64,000 bases of DNA from Ichthyophis bannanicus (Eukaryota; Chordata; Amphibia; Gymnophiona; Ichthyophiidae). The first letter of the stretch is position 1. Every line of letters starts with the position of its first letter. The translations under genes were made by a program, and so were the position numbers. Below the pieces are notes generated by a model. The model made no database searches and was not told the origin of the DNA. It saw only the letters and a program-made list of their open reading frames with translations. Location: NCBI GenBank assembly GCA_033557465.1, contig CM066035.1:900085309-900149308 (forward strand), read 5' to 3'. This document shows, piece by piece, positions 34,564-46,690 of this stretch.

Positions 34564-36396
34564 GCCCCTGTCCCTTGGCCTGCTACCCCTGGTTGGGGAG
34601 CCAGGGAGGCCTGAAATGGGGGGTAGTTGCAGTAAGCAGTACCCTTCCTCGGGAAAAAGGGCTTCTTACCCGAGCCCTTCTTTTTGGAAGGGGCAGAAGT
34701 CTTCTTCGAGAGCTGTGTCCTGGTCATGTACTTGGACTCGATCTCAGCAGCCTTCTCGGTCATGGGTTTGCCAAAGAGGTTTTCACCATGGCAGGGGACA
34801 TAGACCAACTTGTCCTGTCCCCATTACTCCAGGTTCAACGACTGTAGCCATGCTTGGCGGCGTGCACCGATGCCCGCCACGGCTACCCAGGCCGATGCCT
34901 TGAAGCCGTCATAGGCTGCTTGAGTCATGAAATTCGAGCACTCACAGACTCCAGTGGACAGGGTCTTGAAGCGCTGCAAAGGTTCCTCGGAGAGACCAGC
35001 TGAGAACCCGGCAATCTCCTTTGCCAGGTCTTGCAAGTACATGCCCATGTACAGCTGGTATGCCTGGATCCGGCATGACAGCATAGAATCCTGGTAGCAC
35101 TTTCTGTCGAGGGCATCCACGTTGCGGGCCTCCCTGCCAGGGGGCACCGAGGAGTGCGTCTTCTGGCTCTTGAGCCGGCGCATGGCCGATTGCACAACCT
35201 TGGAGTTGTGTGGCAATTGTGCTTTCTGGAATCCAGGACTCTTGCAGACTTGATATATCGAGTCGATCCGCCTGCTCATCACCGGCATCAACGCCGATGT
35301 CTCCCACATGCAGAGCATTAGCCGTTACAGGATCGGAGGCACCGGTACAGTAAGGGCTTCCCGAGGGGGAAAGTCATACTGGAGGATCTTGAGCTCCTCA
35401 GCTCGAGGCTCCTCCTCGGCCTCCACAGGGAATGCCAAAGCCTTTGACATGTCCCTTACGAAGTCCAAGAACAGAGCGTCCTCGGGGGGGGGGGACCTTC
35501 TCTGAGGTTCGGACACCGGGAAATCAGATGGGACGTCTCTGGTCCGGCAGGTGTCCAGGGACTCTTCTCAGTCTCCCAGCCCGATGCCTCCGAAGAGGAA
35601 TCGAGTGGCTCTGGCCTTGAGGGCTTCGGCTTCGACCGCCTCGCCAATGGTGGAATCGGCGTCGATGACCTCGGTCCCCAAGAGGAGGTCGAGGGTGACC
35701 TCGGCCGAGGATTGACTCGAGTATGCATGGTCTCGAGGATCGACTTGACCTCCAGGGTCAACTTGGACATCGATGGCTCGGTGGTCAGGGCGGAAGGACC
35801 GGTGAGACCGGCTATCAGCGCCCACTGCTGTTCCATGAAGGCAGACATGCTGCGTTCCAAGGCCACCATTCTGAGACCGAGTTCAGAAGGCTCCGCACCG
35901 GTTCTCCCAGAGGAGAGTCCTCAACGAGGACAGTGGTTACCTGCCTCGGCTGCTCCAGGTCCCTTCGAGGAAGTTCTGCTGGACGCTCCAACTCCAAGGA
36001 TCTGGGCTGGCGGTCGGGGCTCTGCAATCAGTCCCGCAAGGAACTAGGCCATTCAGAACCATCCAACGACTCCGCCTTCAGGGATTTTTTCTTCCTCCGA
36101 TGTTCTCGTGAGGAAGACCCCCTTTCTGAGGAGACCCAACGCTGCTCAGGCTCAGACAGTTCCCGAGACGTCGAGGCCTCAGATGAGATCCGGGCCCAGG
36201 AGGGTACGGACTCAGGAAAAATCCTATCATGCTGCTGCTGGCGGCTTCTCAGGGCCTTCGAGGACATTTTCCTACACAGGCCACAGACCTTCGGGTCATG
36301 GTCGGGCCCGAGGCACCGGAGACAACAGTCATGTGTATCGGTGAGGGACATTAACTTCGCACACCGATCACAATTTTTAAACCTGCTGGCAGTCAT
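34551..36396 (-). pseudogene. DIRS-C gag-like ORF (frameshifted)
   Basis: The ATG at 36396 starts a zinc-binding N-terminus (CDRCAKL, then CLRCLGPDHD and CGLCRK, a CxxC-CxxC-H-CxxC pattern). A Ser/Arg-rich low-complexity middle follows, then PPPEDALFLDFVRDMSKAL (35516-35325), the conserved helical region (LYMGMYLQDLAKEIAGF; RRQAWLQSLNLE, 35318-34824) and a Lys-rich tail (CHGENLFGKPMTEKAAEI, 34808-34551). These are in several frames and represent one decayed gene. It overlaps the RT start slightly. Confidence 0.75.
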
Positions 36397-36654
36397 CGGG
36401 GGAAAAAGGGCCCCTGTGAGGTCAAAGGATCGGGCTGCCAGTGAAAAAGAAAAAAAGAGTGCGAACGCTAGTCACGAAGGACAAAAACCGAAAAATTGTA
36501 GCCGAACTCGATACCGGTGTACCGAGCTGAAAGCAGGAAGGGGAACTAATGTCAAATCGGTAGAAAAGAAAAGTTAATTTCAAACTTTTAAACACTTTTT
36601 TTTCTCGGGGACCATAGGACTACGTCCGTTGGGCTCTGCGGAAAAAAGTAGACT

Positions 36655-36810
36655 AAGCAAGAGGACATCCTTGAGCGGGAAGGGGACTGCGCATGCGTGA
36701 TGCAATTCCCAAAGGCTTTCTTAGAATGCTGGGGATTTGCTCCACACGAGTGCTCCGTCGGCGCTGACGTCACTCATATGTGAGGACTGACTTCCTGCTT
36801 GTTCCTGGAG
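36655..36810. repeat. DIRS-C right inverted terminal repeat
   Basis: Contains GCGCATGCGTGATGCAATTC and ends TGCTTGTTCCTGGAG. This is the 5' end in element sense and lacks the CACCTG...CAGGTG palindrome found at the other tip. Confidence 0.88.
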
Positions 36811-39096
36811 AAAACTGCATTTGGTACCTGGGATTTAGTTGCTCCCCCATCCCTTAAAAAAAGAATTGCGGGGCAAACAGCGAAGAACCCTTATGTCTGC
36901 CCATAGATCGATCCCTGCAGACAGAAGAGAAGGGGAAGGCGTGATTGCGGCCCATATGCAAACTGTCTGCCCACGAGAGATGTGAACCCCATGGGCAAAT
37001 AGCTTACATCTGGGCCGCAACCGCAGCCTTTCCCTTTTCTGCCCACGGGAGATCAAATCTCCATGAGCAGAACAGGAAGGGAAGGCCACGTTCATGGACT
37101 GCCAGGCAAAATTAGAGCTATTAGGGGCTAGCAATAAAAATAATAATTTTAAAAAAAGGTTAGACCGGGGGGGGGGGGGAGGGACTGAAACTATAGAAAC
37201 TTAAAGGGCCAGTAACTTAAAGGAAAAGGATGGAAGGCAGGGACATGGAGAGAGAGAGAGTCTGGAAGGGGAAAAGAGAGTGGGGAGGGATTGAAGCGGG
37301 AAAGGAAGAGTGCAAGTTGTTGGTTTATAAAGGATGAATGCATGGGGACAAAAGGGCACAAAGTTTATTTGAAAAAAAGATGCGTTCACCTCCACACCAC
37401 ATACTCATACATAGGCATCCTACCTCTGTAGGACAGTTATGCACCCCAGGCTCCACATAACATACGTATGCACGCACACACACAAGCGGGCACCCCACCT
37501 CTGCATATCACACACATAGGCTCCCCAGCTTTTCAGCGCACACACACATGTATTGCAGCCCTGCACCCCACACTCACACAAAGGCATCCACCATAACATT
37601 CCACGCACAGGCAGGCACCACACACTCACATAGACATTTGCTATCTGAAACTGTAACTGTTGCTATCTAAAGATGATGCGCAGTGTAGGAACTCTGGTGC
37701 TGGTCTCCCGAGACTTGAGAATATGAGACCAGCGTGAGAGACAACTGGGGTGGGGTGGAGTGGGAGGAGCATGAGTAAGTCACAAGCACTGGCTCCTAAG
37801 ATTTTGGCATGGCTCCTAAATCCACAAAAAATTTGTCAAAGTCTGCCCTAGAGCATTTTAATAAACATACCTGTGTTTAACTCCCATATACACACATCAG
37901 TTTATTACAATTGATGACCTTTAGTTGTACATGGTAATTATTCACGCACACTCTGTCTCTTATAATTAGGGCTTCTGACTCTAGCTGTTTATGGTTTGGA
38001 ATTTTAGGGGGTTATTTTTGAAGAAATGAGGTGCTTTCCCATGGTCAGAAAAACAGGGGGTTTATTGGTGTATTAGTGCTGAGAAACGTTTTTTGGCTTT
38101 TTAGGTAGATTCTATTCAACAATCCAAAACACTTTTCTAGCATTAGTTCCCACCTTCTCTAAGCAACAGCATCAGCACCTCCCTCTTTACTCAACCCCCA
38201 ACATCCATAATAGCAACAGCAACAGCAACAGCATCAGCCCCTCCCTCCTTCAGCCAGCCACAGCATCAGCCTCTCCCACTCCCAGCAACAGCATCTCTTT
38301 TTCTAGCCTTCCCCTACCTCCCCAGCTCTAATATCTGCCTTCCTTTGACCTAGCTACAGCCTTTCTACCTGGCACAGGGTAATGGGCTCTCAGGTCTTTA
38401 GTCCCGTAGCTCTGTGCTTCTTCGCCAGCTATCAAGAGGGTTTAAAATGAGAGAACAGGCACTCTGCATATTATCACAAGAAACAGGAAGTGCCTGTACT
38501 CCCATTTTAAACCCTCTTGAGGGCCAGCAAAGTAGCAGTGTGTGTCAGGAGCAAAGACACAGGCTGTCACTTGCTGGAAAAGGACCTTGTTGCAGCTTCA
38601 GCCCACTCCAATGATGTCATCCAGACACGATGGCAGCTGCTAGATGATGTTATCAGAACCAGGGCATGAGATTATTTTTCCACAGAACCAGGCCTAACAA
38701 CCTGAGACCCTCTAGTCATAGCATAGCATAGCATAGTATACATCAATTTTTGTTTCATCAATTTAGTTGCTATGCTGTCCTAAAAGGTTATTTCCATTTT
38801 GAAGAACTGTTCTTAGCATGCTTTGGCAGTTTTCCAGCTTTTACATCTGAATTGTAAGTAAGCAATTGTTGTCAGCATATTATTCAGCCAATTTATTCTT
38901 GATAATTTGGCATCAAACTGAGAATTCCATTTAACTCACAATATGTAATATGCTAACAGCATCAGTAGCCTCCCTCCACAAGGTTTTGAAGCTATTTTTA
39001 TTTAGCACAGGTCTACCATGTCTTGTGTTCTTGATGCATTCCACAGAAATATCTTAGTCAACCCAGCTATTAAAGCAAATAACTAAAAGACATTAC
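36811..39096. other. CDKL5: CDKL5 intron: simple repeats and hairpins, no gene
   Basis: It contains an imperfect inverted pair (36922-36953 / 37008-37041, around GGGCCGCAA), a G-run (37166-37179), GA-rich and CA-rich low-complexity tracts (37200-37650), AGC-rich words (38160-38300), a strong hairpin (38412-38535) and a CATAG pentanucleotide run (38717-38736). No exon with both splice sites is visible until the exon at 39097. Confidence 0.5.
38412..38535. repeat. Near-perfect inverted repeat (hairpin)
   Basis: Arms 38432-38463 and 38489-38520 match in inverse at 30 of 32 positions (TCAAGAGGGTTTAAAATG...ACAGGCACT), around a 25-base loop. Weaker pairing extends outward to GCTTCTTCGCCAGCT / AGCAAAGTAGC. 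Confidence 0.75.
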
Positions 39097-39142
39097 CTTC
39101 ACTGTCTTTGAATTTCTTTATAGCAACAATTTCTTTTGTTTC
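39097..39142 (-). CDS. CDKL5: CDKL5 exon (equivalent to human coding exon 4)
   Basis: This 46-bp exon reads ETKEIVAIKKFKDSE and carries the ATP-binding lysine of the AIKK motif (kinase strand beta3). The acceptor AG lies at 39143-39144 after a T-rich tract, and the donor is GTAATG at 39091-39096. The last base is the first position of a split Glu codon that is completed by the exon at 25680, so the two exons join in frame. The size equals the human exon as I recall it (c.100-145). The human sequence here reads HE where this one reads KE, a conservative difference. The preceding 35-bp exon (glycine-loop region) is not recognisable to the right, so that intron exceeds 24 kb. Confidence 0.93.
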
Positions 39143-41164
39143 CTAAAAAATAAAAAAGAACAAAAAAATAAAAATATCAGTAAAGGCGGCAACTTACATT
39201 TTGTTACAAACATTGGCTCAGATTAAAAAAAGAATAAATTGCTTACTTGTACAGTTGGCATTTTCCGATAACAGCAATGCAAGAGGCCACAGTATGGATG
39301 GGTCATTTGACTGTATATTTTGGAGGATTCTTCCACAGCTTTCTAGAGAAAGCTTCTGACAATGCACAAGAGTTTCTGCATTCTACTGCTCCTCAGTTAA
39401 TTACATAAATTACACCATCAACTGGAGGGAGAGAACATCCTGGCAGGGAGGTCAGTGAGCTGTGAGTGTACTATGTTTACTTCATATTGAAGCATGCCAT
39501 AAACCATTGTAGCCAAGAGGTCTAGCACTCCAAGCATAGATCATGCTAATGTCTGCAGACTCTAAATTATGTTCCTTGTCTAGGCCACAAAGTTGTATGC
39601 AATATCTTTGGAAAGAGATGTTTTTACTAGGGCTGTGCCCCATTGTTATATTTCTTTCCTAATTTGAGCCTATTTCTTCTCGATTTACTGTAATTACAGA
39701 GTTCCATTTTACACTCTTAGTCATGTTTTATGCTTCTGTTTATTACTATTTATATTCTATTAATTGTTATTGTTATATTTTCTGTTGTGTAGTTATCTTA
39801 TGTGAGTTTTCTTATACTTTTTTATTGTATGCATTTTCTATTTTATGTGATATTTATTATTATTGTGAACCACTTTGCTGTTATTCTCGAAAGGTGGTAT
39901 TTCAAATTTTATTAAACTAAACTGAAACGCCAAATAAAGATGGACTCAAATGGGATCCTGCTGAAACTGAGCATGAGCCCTACTATACTGATCGTTCCAT
40001 TCATGCCAGCCACATACCTTTGATCAGTTAAATGTCCAGATGGGGAAACCAGGACCGACCCAAGGGTTTCTACCGCCTCAGGCAGCAGCTCTGTCCATGT
40101 TGCCCCCCCTCCCCGCTGAGCCACGCCACCACCCCCTGCTGCCGCCTATTCCATCGAGGAGGGTGGCTCTGGGCAATGGCGGCAGCCTGTGGCAGGCAAT
40201 GTGCTTCGGCATAGATGGCCTACCAGTTCTGATCCCCCTGACACAACTTCTTGTCAGAGGGGGATCAGGAATGGCAGGCCATGTGTGCCGAAGCGCAAGG
40301 CCTGCTGCAGGCACTGTGCCCGTGCTGCCCACCCTGCCTAGTGGATGGGCCAGCCCTGGAGGAAATGCATGAATTCTCAGTCTGTAAAAATAAGTTGCAA
40401 CAGTAGTCACAGTTTGCGAATATCTAGAGTACTGTAAGTTTGGTACCTTGTAGCCTGCTCTGACCCAAAGGCCTGAACCAAACAAAATGGATTCCTGCTA
40501 CAAGAAATTTCTGCTGTGTCCCAAGCTTCAGACCTGCTGACCAAGCAACTGTCTGCCAAGTGTTTGTATATACATACAGAAGGCTATTGTTCCCAGCCAC
40601 GACTACATGCAAGAGAACCTACTTCTCGGGCCTCTCATCCACAGACTGTTCTACTGGCCTTGGACATTTGCAACAATGTATGAAAATGCATACCATCATC
40701 TTCTGTATTTCATATCACCATGGACCCTTTGTCTGCAGGATGACCCTTGATGACTACCTCCTGATTTAACGAGACACCTTGCAGTATCTCATGCCAACCA
40801 ACCAACCACCAAAATGTGACAAAGACTGATCACAAAGAATAATATAGTATTCACAGATGAACCTGCATGCCATTTTGTGCCTTTTGTTTTCCTTGCTACT
40901 TCTGTAAGCACAAGGATACACTGTGCCATTCCAAGGCTGTTCCACTAACCCTATGAGACATTTTCTAACTTCCACAGATAACTAAGGTTCTGTGCCCTCA
41001 CCTCAGATTGGCTGGAGCCAGCATTATCTAGCCTAGCCGTCTCTTTTGGACTTCGGCTGTAATCATCCACCTGGCAAAGCTAAGGGACTGGTCTTAAATC
41101 TTCACGTGAGGGTGGGAACCAGATAGGAAAGATACAGAAAAGAGCTATCTGAGTGCAGAGAGCG
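39143..41164. other. CDKL5: CDKL5 intron with LINE tail and fold-back repeat
   Basis: At 39640-39925 an AT-rich stretch ends GTGAACCACTTTGCTG, a short block, then TTTATTAAACTAAACTG, resembling an L2-like LINE 3' end on the plus strand (tentative). A fold-back repeat is at 40175-40315. The rest has no recognised element. Confidence 0.4.
40175..40315. repeat. Fold-back (inverted) repeat
   Basis: The left arm (40201-40243, GTGCTTCGGCATAGATGGCC to CCCCTGACA) and the right arm (40252-40295, TGTCAGAGGGGGATCAG to GTGCCGAAGCGC) pair around an 8-base loop. The pairing continues outward through GCAGGC words on both sides. Confidence 0.7.
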
Positions 41165-41189
41165 TGCCTATGACCTCTAGTTATCACCT

Positions 41190-41412
41190 CAGGGACTCCA
41201 GCCCAATCGGGGCTGTGGGAGGAGGAGCCACACTCCAAAAAGAAGCCGCCGTCCAGCGGGAACAGCAGAGGAGCCTCCAGCCATCTTTAGCTCCCCCGAT
41301 CGGGGTCGAGCACCTGAGCGGGCCTGCCAGCCTTCCCGCTCAGGGACTCCAGCCCAATCGGGGCTGTGGGAGGAGGAGCCACACTCCAAAAAGAAGCCGC
41401 CGTCCGGCGGGA
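41190..41412 (+). repeat. Tandem 5' UTR repeats of the LINE
   Basis: A 72-bp unit beginning CAGGGACTCCAGCCCAATCG occurs at 41190-41261 and 41341-41412 with a single A/G difference, period 151 bp. Repeated GC-rich monomers at a LINE 5' end usually hold the promoter; that role here is inferred. Confidence 0.75.
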
Positions 41413-41686
41413 CCGCACCTGGTGGGCCCACGCCTGAGGCCTCGCCAGAGGGCCCTTTGGCGTGGCCCTTAGGCGGTAATGGAACACAAGCCGGAGAAGC
41501 CGAACTAGGGAAAGCAGGCTCAGGAAAGACCGCAATCCTCCAACAAGTTAAGCAGGTACTCTAACATCCAGAGATCTCGATCCTAGTCATACTCATAATT
41601 CAGACCCGGCTCATCGGGACTATACTAACTATGATTCAGTCTTGTCGCCTGGCTAAATTTCATAACCACTCTAAATGTCAGTTTGT

Positions 41687-43060
41687 TATTTATTTTATTT
41701 ATTTATTTATTTAACATCTTTTATATACCGCACTATTGTCATCAGCGCGGTTTACATGAAACTAAACATATACATACAGAGTAACTGTGGTGCATTTTAC
41801 AAGTAACGGGGATTTAGAAATTTGGGATTACAGGTAAACTATATCAACTATATAACTACAATAAACTATATACATAATTCACAGTTGAAATTGTCTTGGT
41901 CTGGATATGGAGGGACTATTTCCATTGTGTAAGATTAAACTGGAAAATAGCTTAAGAATAGGTGGTGTTTGAGACTTTTCCTGAATTGTGTTAGGCTGGT
42001 TATAGCTCTCAATTCTGGTGGGAGGGCATTCCATGCTAATGGGGCATGAATGCTGAAGGCTCTTTTAGATGTTTCCTTAGTGTATCTGACGGTTTGTTTG
42101 GGGACTATTAATGTATTTATAGCAGTTGATCTTCTGGCTCTGTTGAGGGTCTGCGTGTGTAGAAGGTTGGCGACCGTTGAGGGTGCTTGATTGTTTAAGG
42201 CTTTGAAAGTGGTGATTATAATCTTGTAGTGGATTCTTGCGTTAGACGGTAACCAGTGGAGTCTTTTCAAGATTGGAGTTATGTGGTCTGTCTGATATTC
42301 CTTCAAGTACTCTGGCAGCGGTGTTCATCGCCAGTTGGAGAGGATTTAAAGTTGCTTGAGGGAGACCATGTAGAATTGCATTTGCAAAATCGAGGTGAGG
42401 CATCACCAAGGCTTGATAGACGGTTCTGAAGTCTGTGGGTTCCAGTAGAGGTCGTAAGTGGCGTAGTGTACGTATTTTGTGATATATTAGTCTCGTTATG
42501 TTTTTTATGTGGGTTTTCATATTGAGACGCTGGTCAAGGGTGATAACTAGGTATCGTATCGTAGGTTTTACTGTCAATTCCTTGTCCTTTATCTTTAAGG
42601 TAGTAGGAGGTGTGAAATTTTGGTTCTTTGTGATAAACATAACATCGGTCTTGCTATGGTTGATTCTTAGGTTCTGTGAGAGGAGCCAGTCTTCTACTGA
42701 TTCAAAGCATTTTATCAATGGTGTAAAATCAGGATGGTTGATGGAGAATGGCATGTATAGGAGAATGTCGTCTGCATAGGCTAAACAGGTAACATTAAAG
42801 GAACGGATGAGGTCACATATAGGTTGCATGTATATATTAAACATTAATGCTGAAAGAGAGGATCCTTGGGGTACCCCTTGATCTTGCAGAAATGGGTCTG
42901 ATGTTCTTTCTTCAATTCTTACTTGTTGCCAACGGTTAGTTAGGTAGGATATGCACCAGTCAAGTGCGGAGCCAAGTATTCCTTTTTCGTTAAGGCGATT
43001 GATAAGTATTTGGTGGCTTACTGAGTCGAACGCAGCTGAGATGTCCATTAACTAATGTTA
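41687..43060 (-). mobile_element. 5'-truncated LINE of the same family, opposite orientation
   Basis: The 3' end is at 41687 (AAAT tail reversed, then TATACCGCACTATTGTCATC). The RT frame 43048-42242 starts abruptly in the palm (MDISAAFDSVSHQILINRL, catalytic Asp), with QGVPQGSSLSALMFNIYMQP, CLAYADDILLYMPF (YADD) and the C-terminal IRTLRHLRPLLEP. A frameshift near 42250 moves the end to 42306-41935. Truncation at the RT palm fits normal 5' truncation during target-primed reverse transcription. Confidence 0.88.
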
Positions 43061-43396
43061 TTAACTAATTGTTGATACCTGACTGCTTAATAGAACTGCC
43101 CATGCATATACTTGTTTTTCACGATTTACATTATTGCCTGTTAATCATATATATCTTCTGTTTCCATGCCATATGCTTGTATGCTCGTCAGAACAAACAT
43201 ATGTTCTACATAACTGTTACCAGTTTTATAATTGTATACCTATGACGCATTCCTGACTGCATGTAAATTAGCAAATTACCTTCTGTTTTATTCTACCAGT
43301 CAAATTGGGGTACCTATCTGCCCGCTATAATAGCATTATTTAAACAACTGATCCGCCCACACGTTTCCGTCAGCCACGCACAACAGGAGAGACCAA

Positions 43397-44606
43397 ATGG
43401 CCTTCCCCTTCACTGCCTTTGTCAGTTGTTACCTCCTTCTCGCAGGTTGGCTCGGTAACTCCCTTGCCCTATCCCCCTCATCCAGTCAAATTCCAATCCT
43501 TCAGGGTCATGGGAGAAGATGGTCAGGGGCCCACTATCATTATCCAAAAGGTGAAGCCCACACACGTCACTCTCACTTGCTACACATCGCACTCCAACAA
43601 TCTAAGAAAACTAAACAAGATGAAACCCCTCATTCACTAAGCCTAAAATGTGCCCTTATAAATGCACATTCAATCCGTAAGAAATGGCCGGTTATCTCAG
43701 ACATAATTTCCCTCCATGATCTGGATATACTCATGATCACTGAAACCTGACTATCATACGAGGACAATGTCCTCCTCAACCAACTCCTACCCTCCTACTT
43801 CTCTATACACACACGACATAGGGAAAATAAGAGAGGAGGAGGAGCGCTCATACTCACCAAGATGGACTTACATTTCCATACGATTGACTCTACTAGCACA
43901 AACAACTTGGATATAGTATCCATTGCAAACGAACAGTGCTCTATCAACCTCCCCGGATGATCTCCCTACTATTTTAGACCTAGCTGCCAGCATCCACAAT
44001 CCCAGCAAACCAAACTGGATACTGGGAGATTTCAATCGCCCATCTCTGCAACACAATCAGGCTTCCGCCCTCCTAGAAGCTATCGAGGATCTGGGATACA
44101 AGCAAATAATCAAGGAATCCACGCATATAAAGGGTAATATTCTTGACATGGTGTTCGCTCCACTGACAGTCTTTGATCCAAGCCACAACCTTGTTATGTC
44201 TATTACATCTGTACCTTGGTCGGACCAAAAGCTAATCAACTTCCAGATACCCATTAACATCAAGCAATCGCAGGATAACAGAAGGTTGAGCAGCACCGCA
44301 AGAACATCAGCAAGAAGTTTCCGATCGTTCGATAGAGAGCTCATCCTGTCAGAGACCCGCCCACTCCTCAATGACACAACTATCAACCTCGAAAATTTGA
44401 TCTCCTCCTGGAACAGCACCCTTAACGCCATTGCACAACAACCGAACCCTAACAATACCCCAAGGAAAAGAAACTCTGCACCATGGTACTCCCCGGAGCT
44501 GCGCTCATCTCTCACACATTTGCGGAGACTTGAGAGACGATGGCGCCGATTGCTCTCCATAGAGGACCAGACAGCTTACAAACTCCACCTATCAATTCAC
44601 CGATAA
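43397..44606 (+). pseudogene. LINE endonuclease domain
   Basis: Frame 43397-43750 ends with the endonuclease start (CALINAHSIRKKWPVISDII; LDILMITET). After a frameshift, 43923-44606 carries NWILGDFNRPSLQ, GNILDMVFAP and VPWSDQKLINFQI. The usual SDH of the active site reads SDQ, so the catalytic His has been lost. It nicks target DNA in functional elements. Confidence 0.85.
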
Positions 44607-44825
44607 ACAATCACGGCAAAAATGAAGCAATAACACACTGACACACTTCAAAGATCACTAAACAAACAACGTGATCTGTTCAATTTAGTCAAAACCCTAT
44701 CGAAGGAACCATCTCCAGAGCAGCAAGATGAGATTCACCCGCAAGATTTTGCCGACTACCTACAGTCTAAACTACTCCAGACAGATAAGGTCTCAGCAAC
44801 CACCACACAAGAGCCAACCTGCCTA

Positions 44826-46424
44826 ATGTCCCTATCTATGTTCTCCACACCATCCACGAAATACCTTGAGGACACCATTACGTCTCTCAATACCACCACG
44901 GCTCAAACTGACCCCTGCCCAGCCTTTTGGATAAAGGAGCTACGCAGTGAGTTCAGTCCTTTCATTACAAGACTTATGAACCTATCATTCACAACCGGAT
45001 CCTTCCCTACAGCTCTCAAACATACATCCATTAAACCTCTTTTAAAAAACTCCAAACTAGACCCCCAGAAGGTCGACTCATATAGACCTATAGCTAGTAT
45101 ACCTCTCCTAGCTAAGATAATTGAGAAAGAGGTACAAAGGCAAATGCAAGATCACATAGACTCCGCTGCCCCGCTAGACCATTGCCAACATGGATTCAGG
45201 GAGTCTCATGGCATTGAAACCCTCCTTACCACCCTCTTCAATAATATAATCACAGGTATCAACAACATCCATCAAGGGTTTGTGCTTATTTTCTTAGACA
45301 TCGCTGCAGCATTCCACTCAGTAAGTCACAAACTTCTCCTGGGGCGACTAAAAGAGAAGGGCATCTGCGGCACTGCACTCGAATGGTGTAAGTCATATCT
45401 GGCTGGAAGATGGCAACATGTAAAATCCAAAGCAGCAGCATCAGAACCTTTCCTCCAAAGGCAGGGTGTACCGCAAGGTTCCTCTCTATCATCACTCATG
45501 TTCAACATATACATGCAGCCCATATGCAATATCATCAGATCCTTCAATGTGGACTGCTTGATATATGCAGATGATATCCTGCTCTACATGCCATTCTCTA
45601 CAGATCAATTGGACCTTTCCCCTCTGATAGAATGCTTTGACTCAGTTTCCGAATGACTCCAATCTCAAAACCTCCGTATTCAACACAAGAAAACGGAGGT
45701 GCTCTTCATCACGAGAGACCACAATTTCATTCCGCCACCCCATGTAAGAGTTAAGGAAGCAGATCTTCAAACAAAATCCACAATACGATACCTTGGGGTC
45801 ACTTTGGACCAACGTCTTGATATGAAGGTGCACATAGGTAACATAGTAAGAGCAATCTACTTCAAGATCCGAACACTCAGGCATCTGCGCTCCTTACTAG
45901 ATCCAGAGGACTTCCAGACAATATATCAAGCACTAATCTTACCTCACTTCGACTATGCTAACACCATCTTACAAGGCCTCCCACAGTCTACCCTGAACCC
46001 TCTGCAACTCGCCATGAATGCCTCAGCGAGGGTCCTTCATGGAGCCTCTAGGAACGACCATGTGACGCCTATCCTGAAGCAGCTCCACTGGCTCCCCATA
46101 CATGGAAGGCTTGTTTTCAAGACCTTACTACTAACCTTCAAGGCCATCAATGGTCTTGCATCCTCCTCACTAACAGAGCTCATTCACATCGTTCCACCTA
46201 ACAGATCCAGAAGACCTACAGCAATAAACACACTAACAATTCCGAAGGCTTTAACTAAATGCACCCTGACAACGGCAAACAGGGCATTCAGATTTTGCGC
46301 CCCAAGATGCTGGAATGCTCTACCATCGAACGTTCGCGCTATCGCTGACCTAGCCCAGTTCAGGAAGGCACTCAAATATCACCTGTTCCTCAAGTACTAC
46401 CCAGTCAGCAATACGCCTAGCTAA
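44826..46424 (+). pseudogene. LINE reverse transcriptase domain (one TGA)
   Basis: The same frame as the endonuclease. It has DPCPAFWIKELRSEF, YRPIASIPLLAKIIEK, FLDIAAAFHSVSHKLLL (catalytic Asp), QGVPQGSSLSSLMFNIYMQ, CLIYADDILLYMPF (YADD) and YLGVTLDQRLDM. A TGA at 45654-45656 stands where a relative has Trp (42242 copy reads EDWLLSQN), and the frame then continues to 46424. Apart from this stop, the RT is intact over about 530 codons. Confidence 0.88.
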
Positions 46425-46690
46425 CGCCACCAATGAAAGTAGCTACACCATCCTTACTAGATAGCCTCATCAACTTTCTCGGTGCGATATTCGAGATCAT
46501 TGAGCCTTGCCATGACGCCTGTATGTAGATAGTACATGTAAATAGTTCCCCTATGTTATCAAAGTTTGTACACCTGTTCTCTGTAAAAACAGAACAGCTT
46601 GTTGTTCTGGTCTTTTTGTTTAATGTAAACCGCGCTGATGTCGAATAGTGAGGTATATAAGAGATTGTAATAAATAAATAAATAAATAGT

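Larger units (their letters stand above)
30677..36810 (-). mobile_element. DIRS-C, full-length but decayed DIRS retrotransposon
   Basis: A 6.1 kb copy with left terminal repeat (30677-30850), internal complementary region (30941-31050), recombinase, post-RNase H region, RNase H, RT and gag-like ORF reading leftward, and right terminal repeat (36655-36810). About 135 bp match between the terminal repeats. The copy was later hit by a CR1-like fragment (32826-33208) inside RNase H. It is inserted in the CDKL5 intron between the two visible exons, in the same orientation as the gene. The flanks close at an AAAA shared with the element ends, so no separate target duplication can be claimed. Confidence 0.92.
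41165..46690 (+). mobile_element. L2-group LINE, near full length, interrupted by a relative
   Basis: The 5' UTR (41165-41686 and 43061-43396) carries a 72-bp repeat in two copies. The endonuclease and RT follow on the plus strand, and the 3' UTR ends in an AAAT tail (46670-46688). The 3' UTR includes TGTAAACCGCGCTGATGTCG, matched by the SINE at 55797-56095. A minus-strand copy of the same family sits inside the 5' region (41687-43060). EN and RT share one frame with a few stops, so the copy is inactive but little eroded. Confidence 0.88.

Noticed and set aside
35723..36577. Long plus-strand frame (284 codons)
   Set aside because: Antisense to the DIRS-C gag-like gene, of low complexity and without a domain; a by-product of its Ser/Arg-rich codons.
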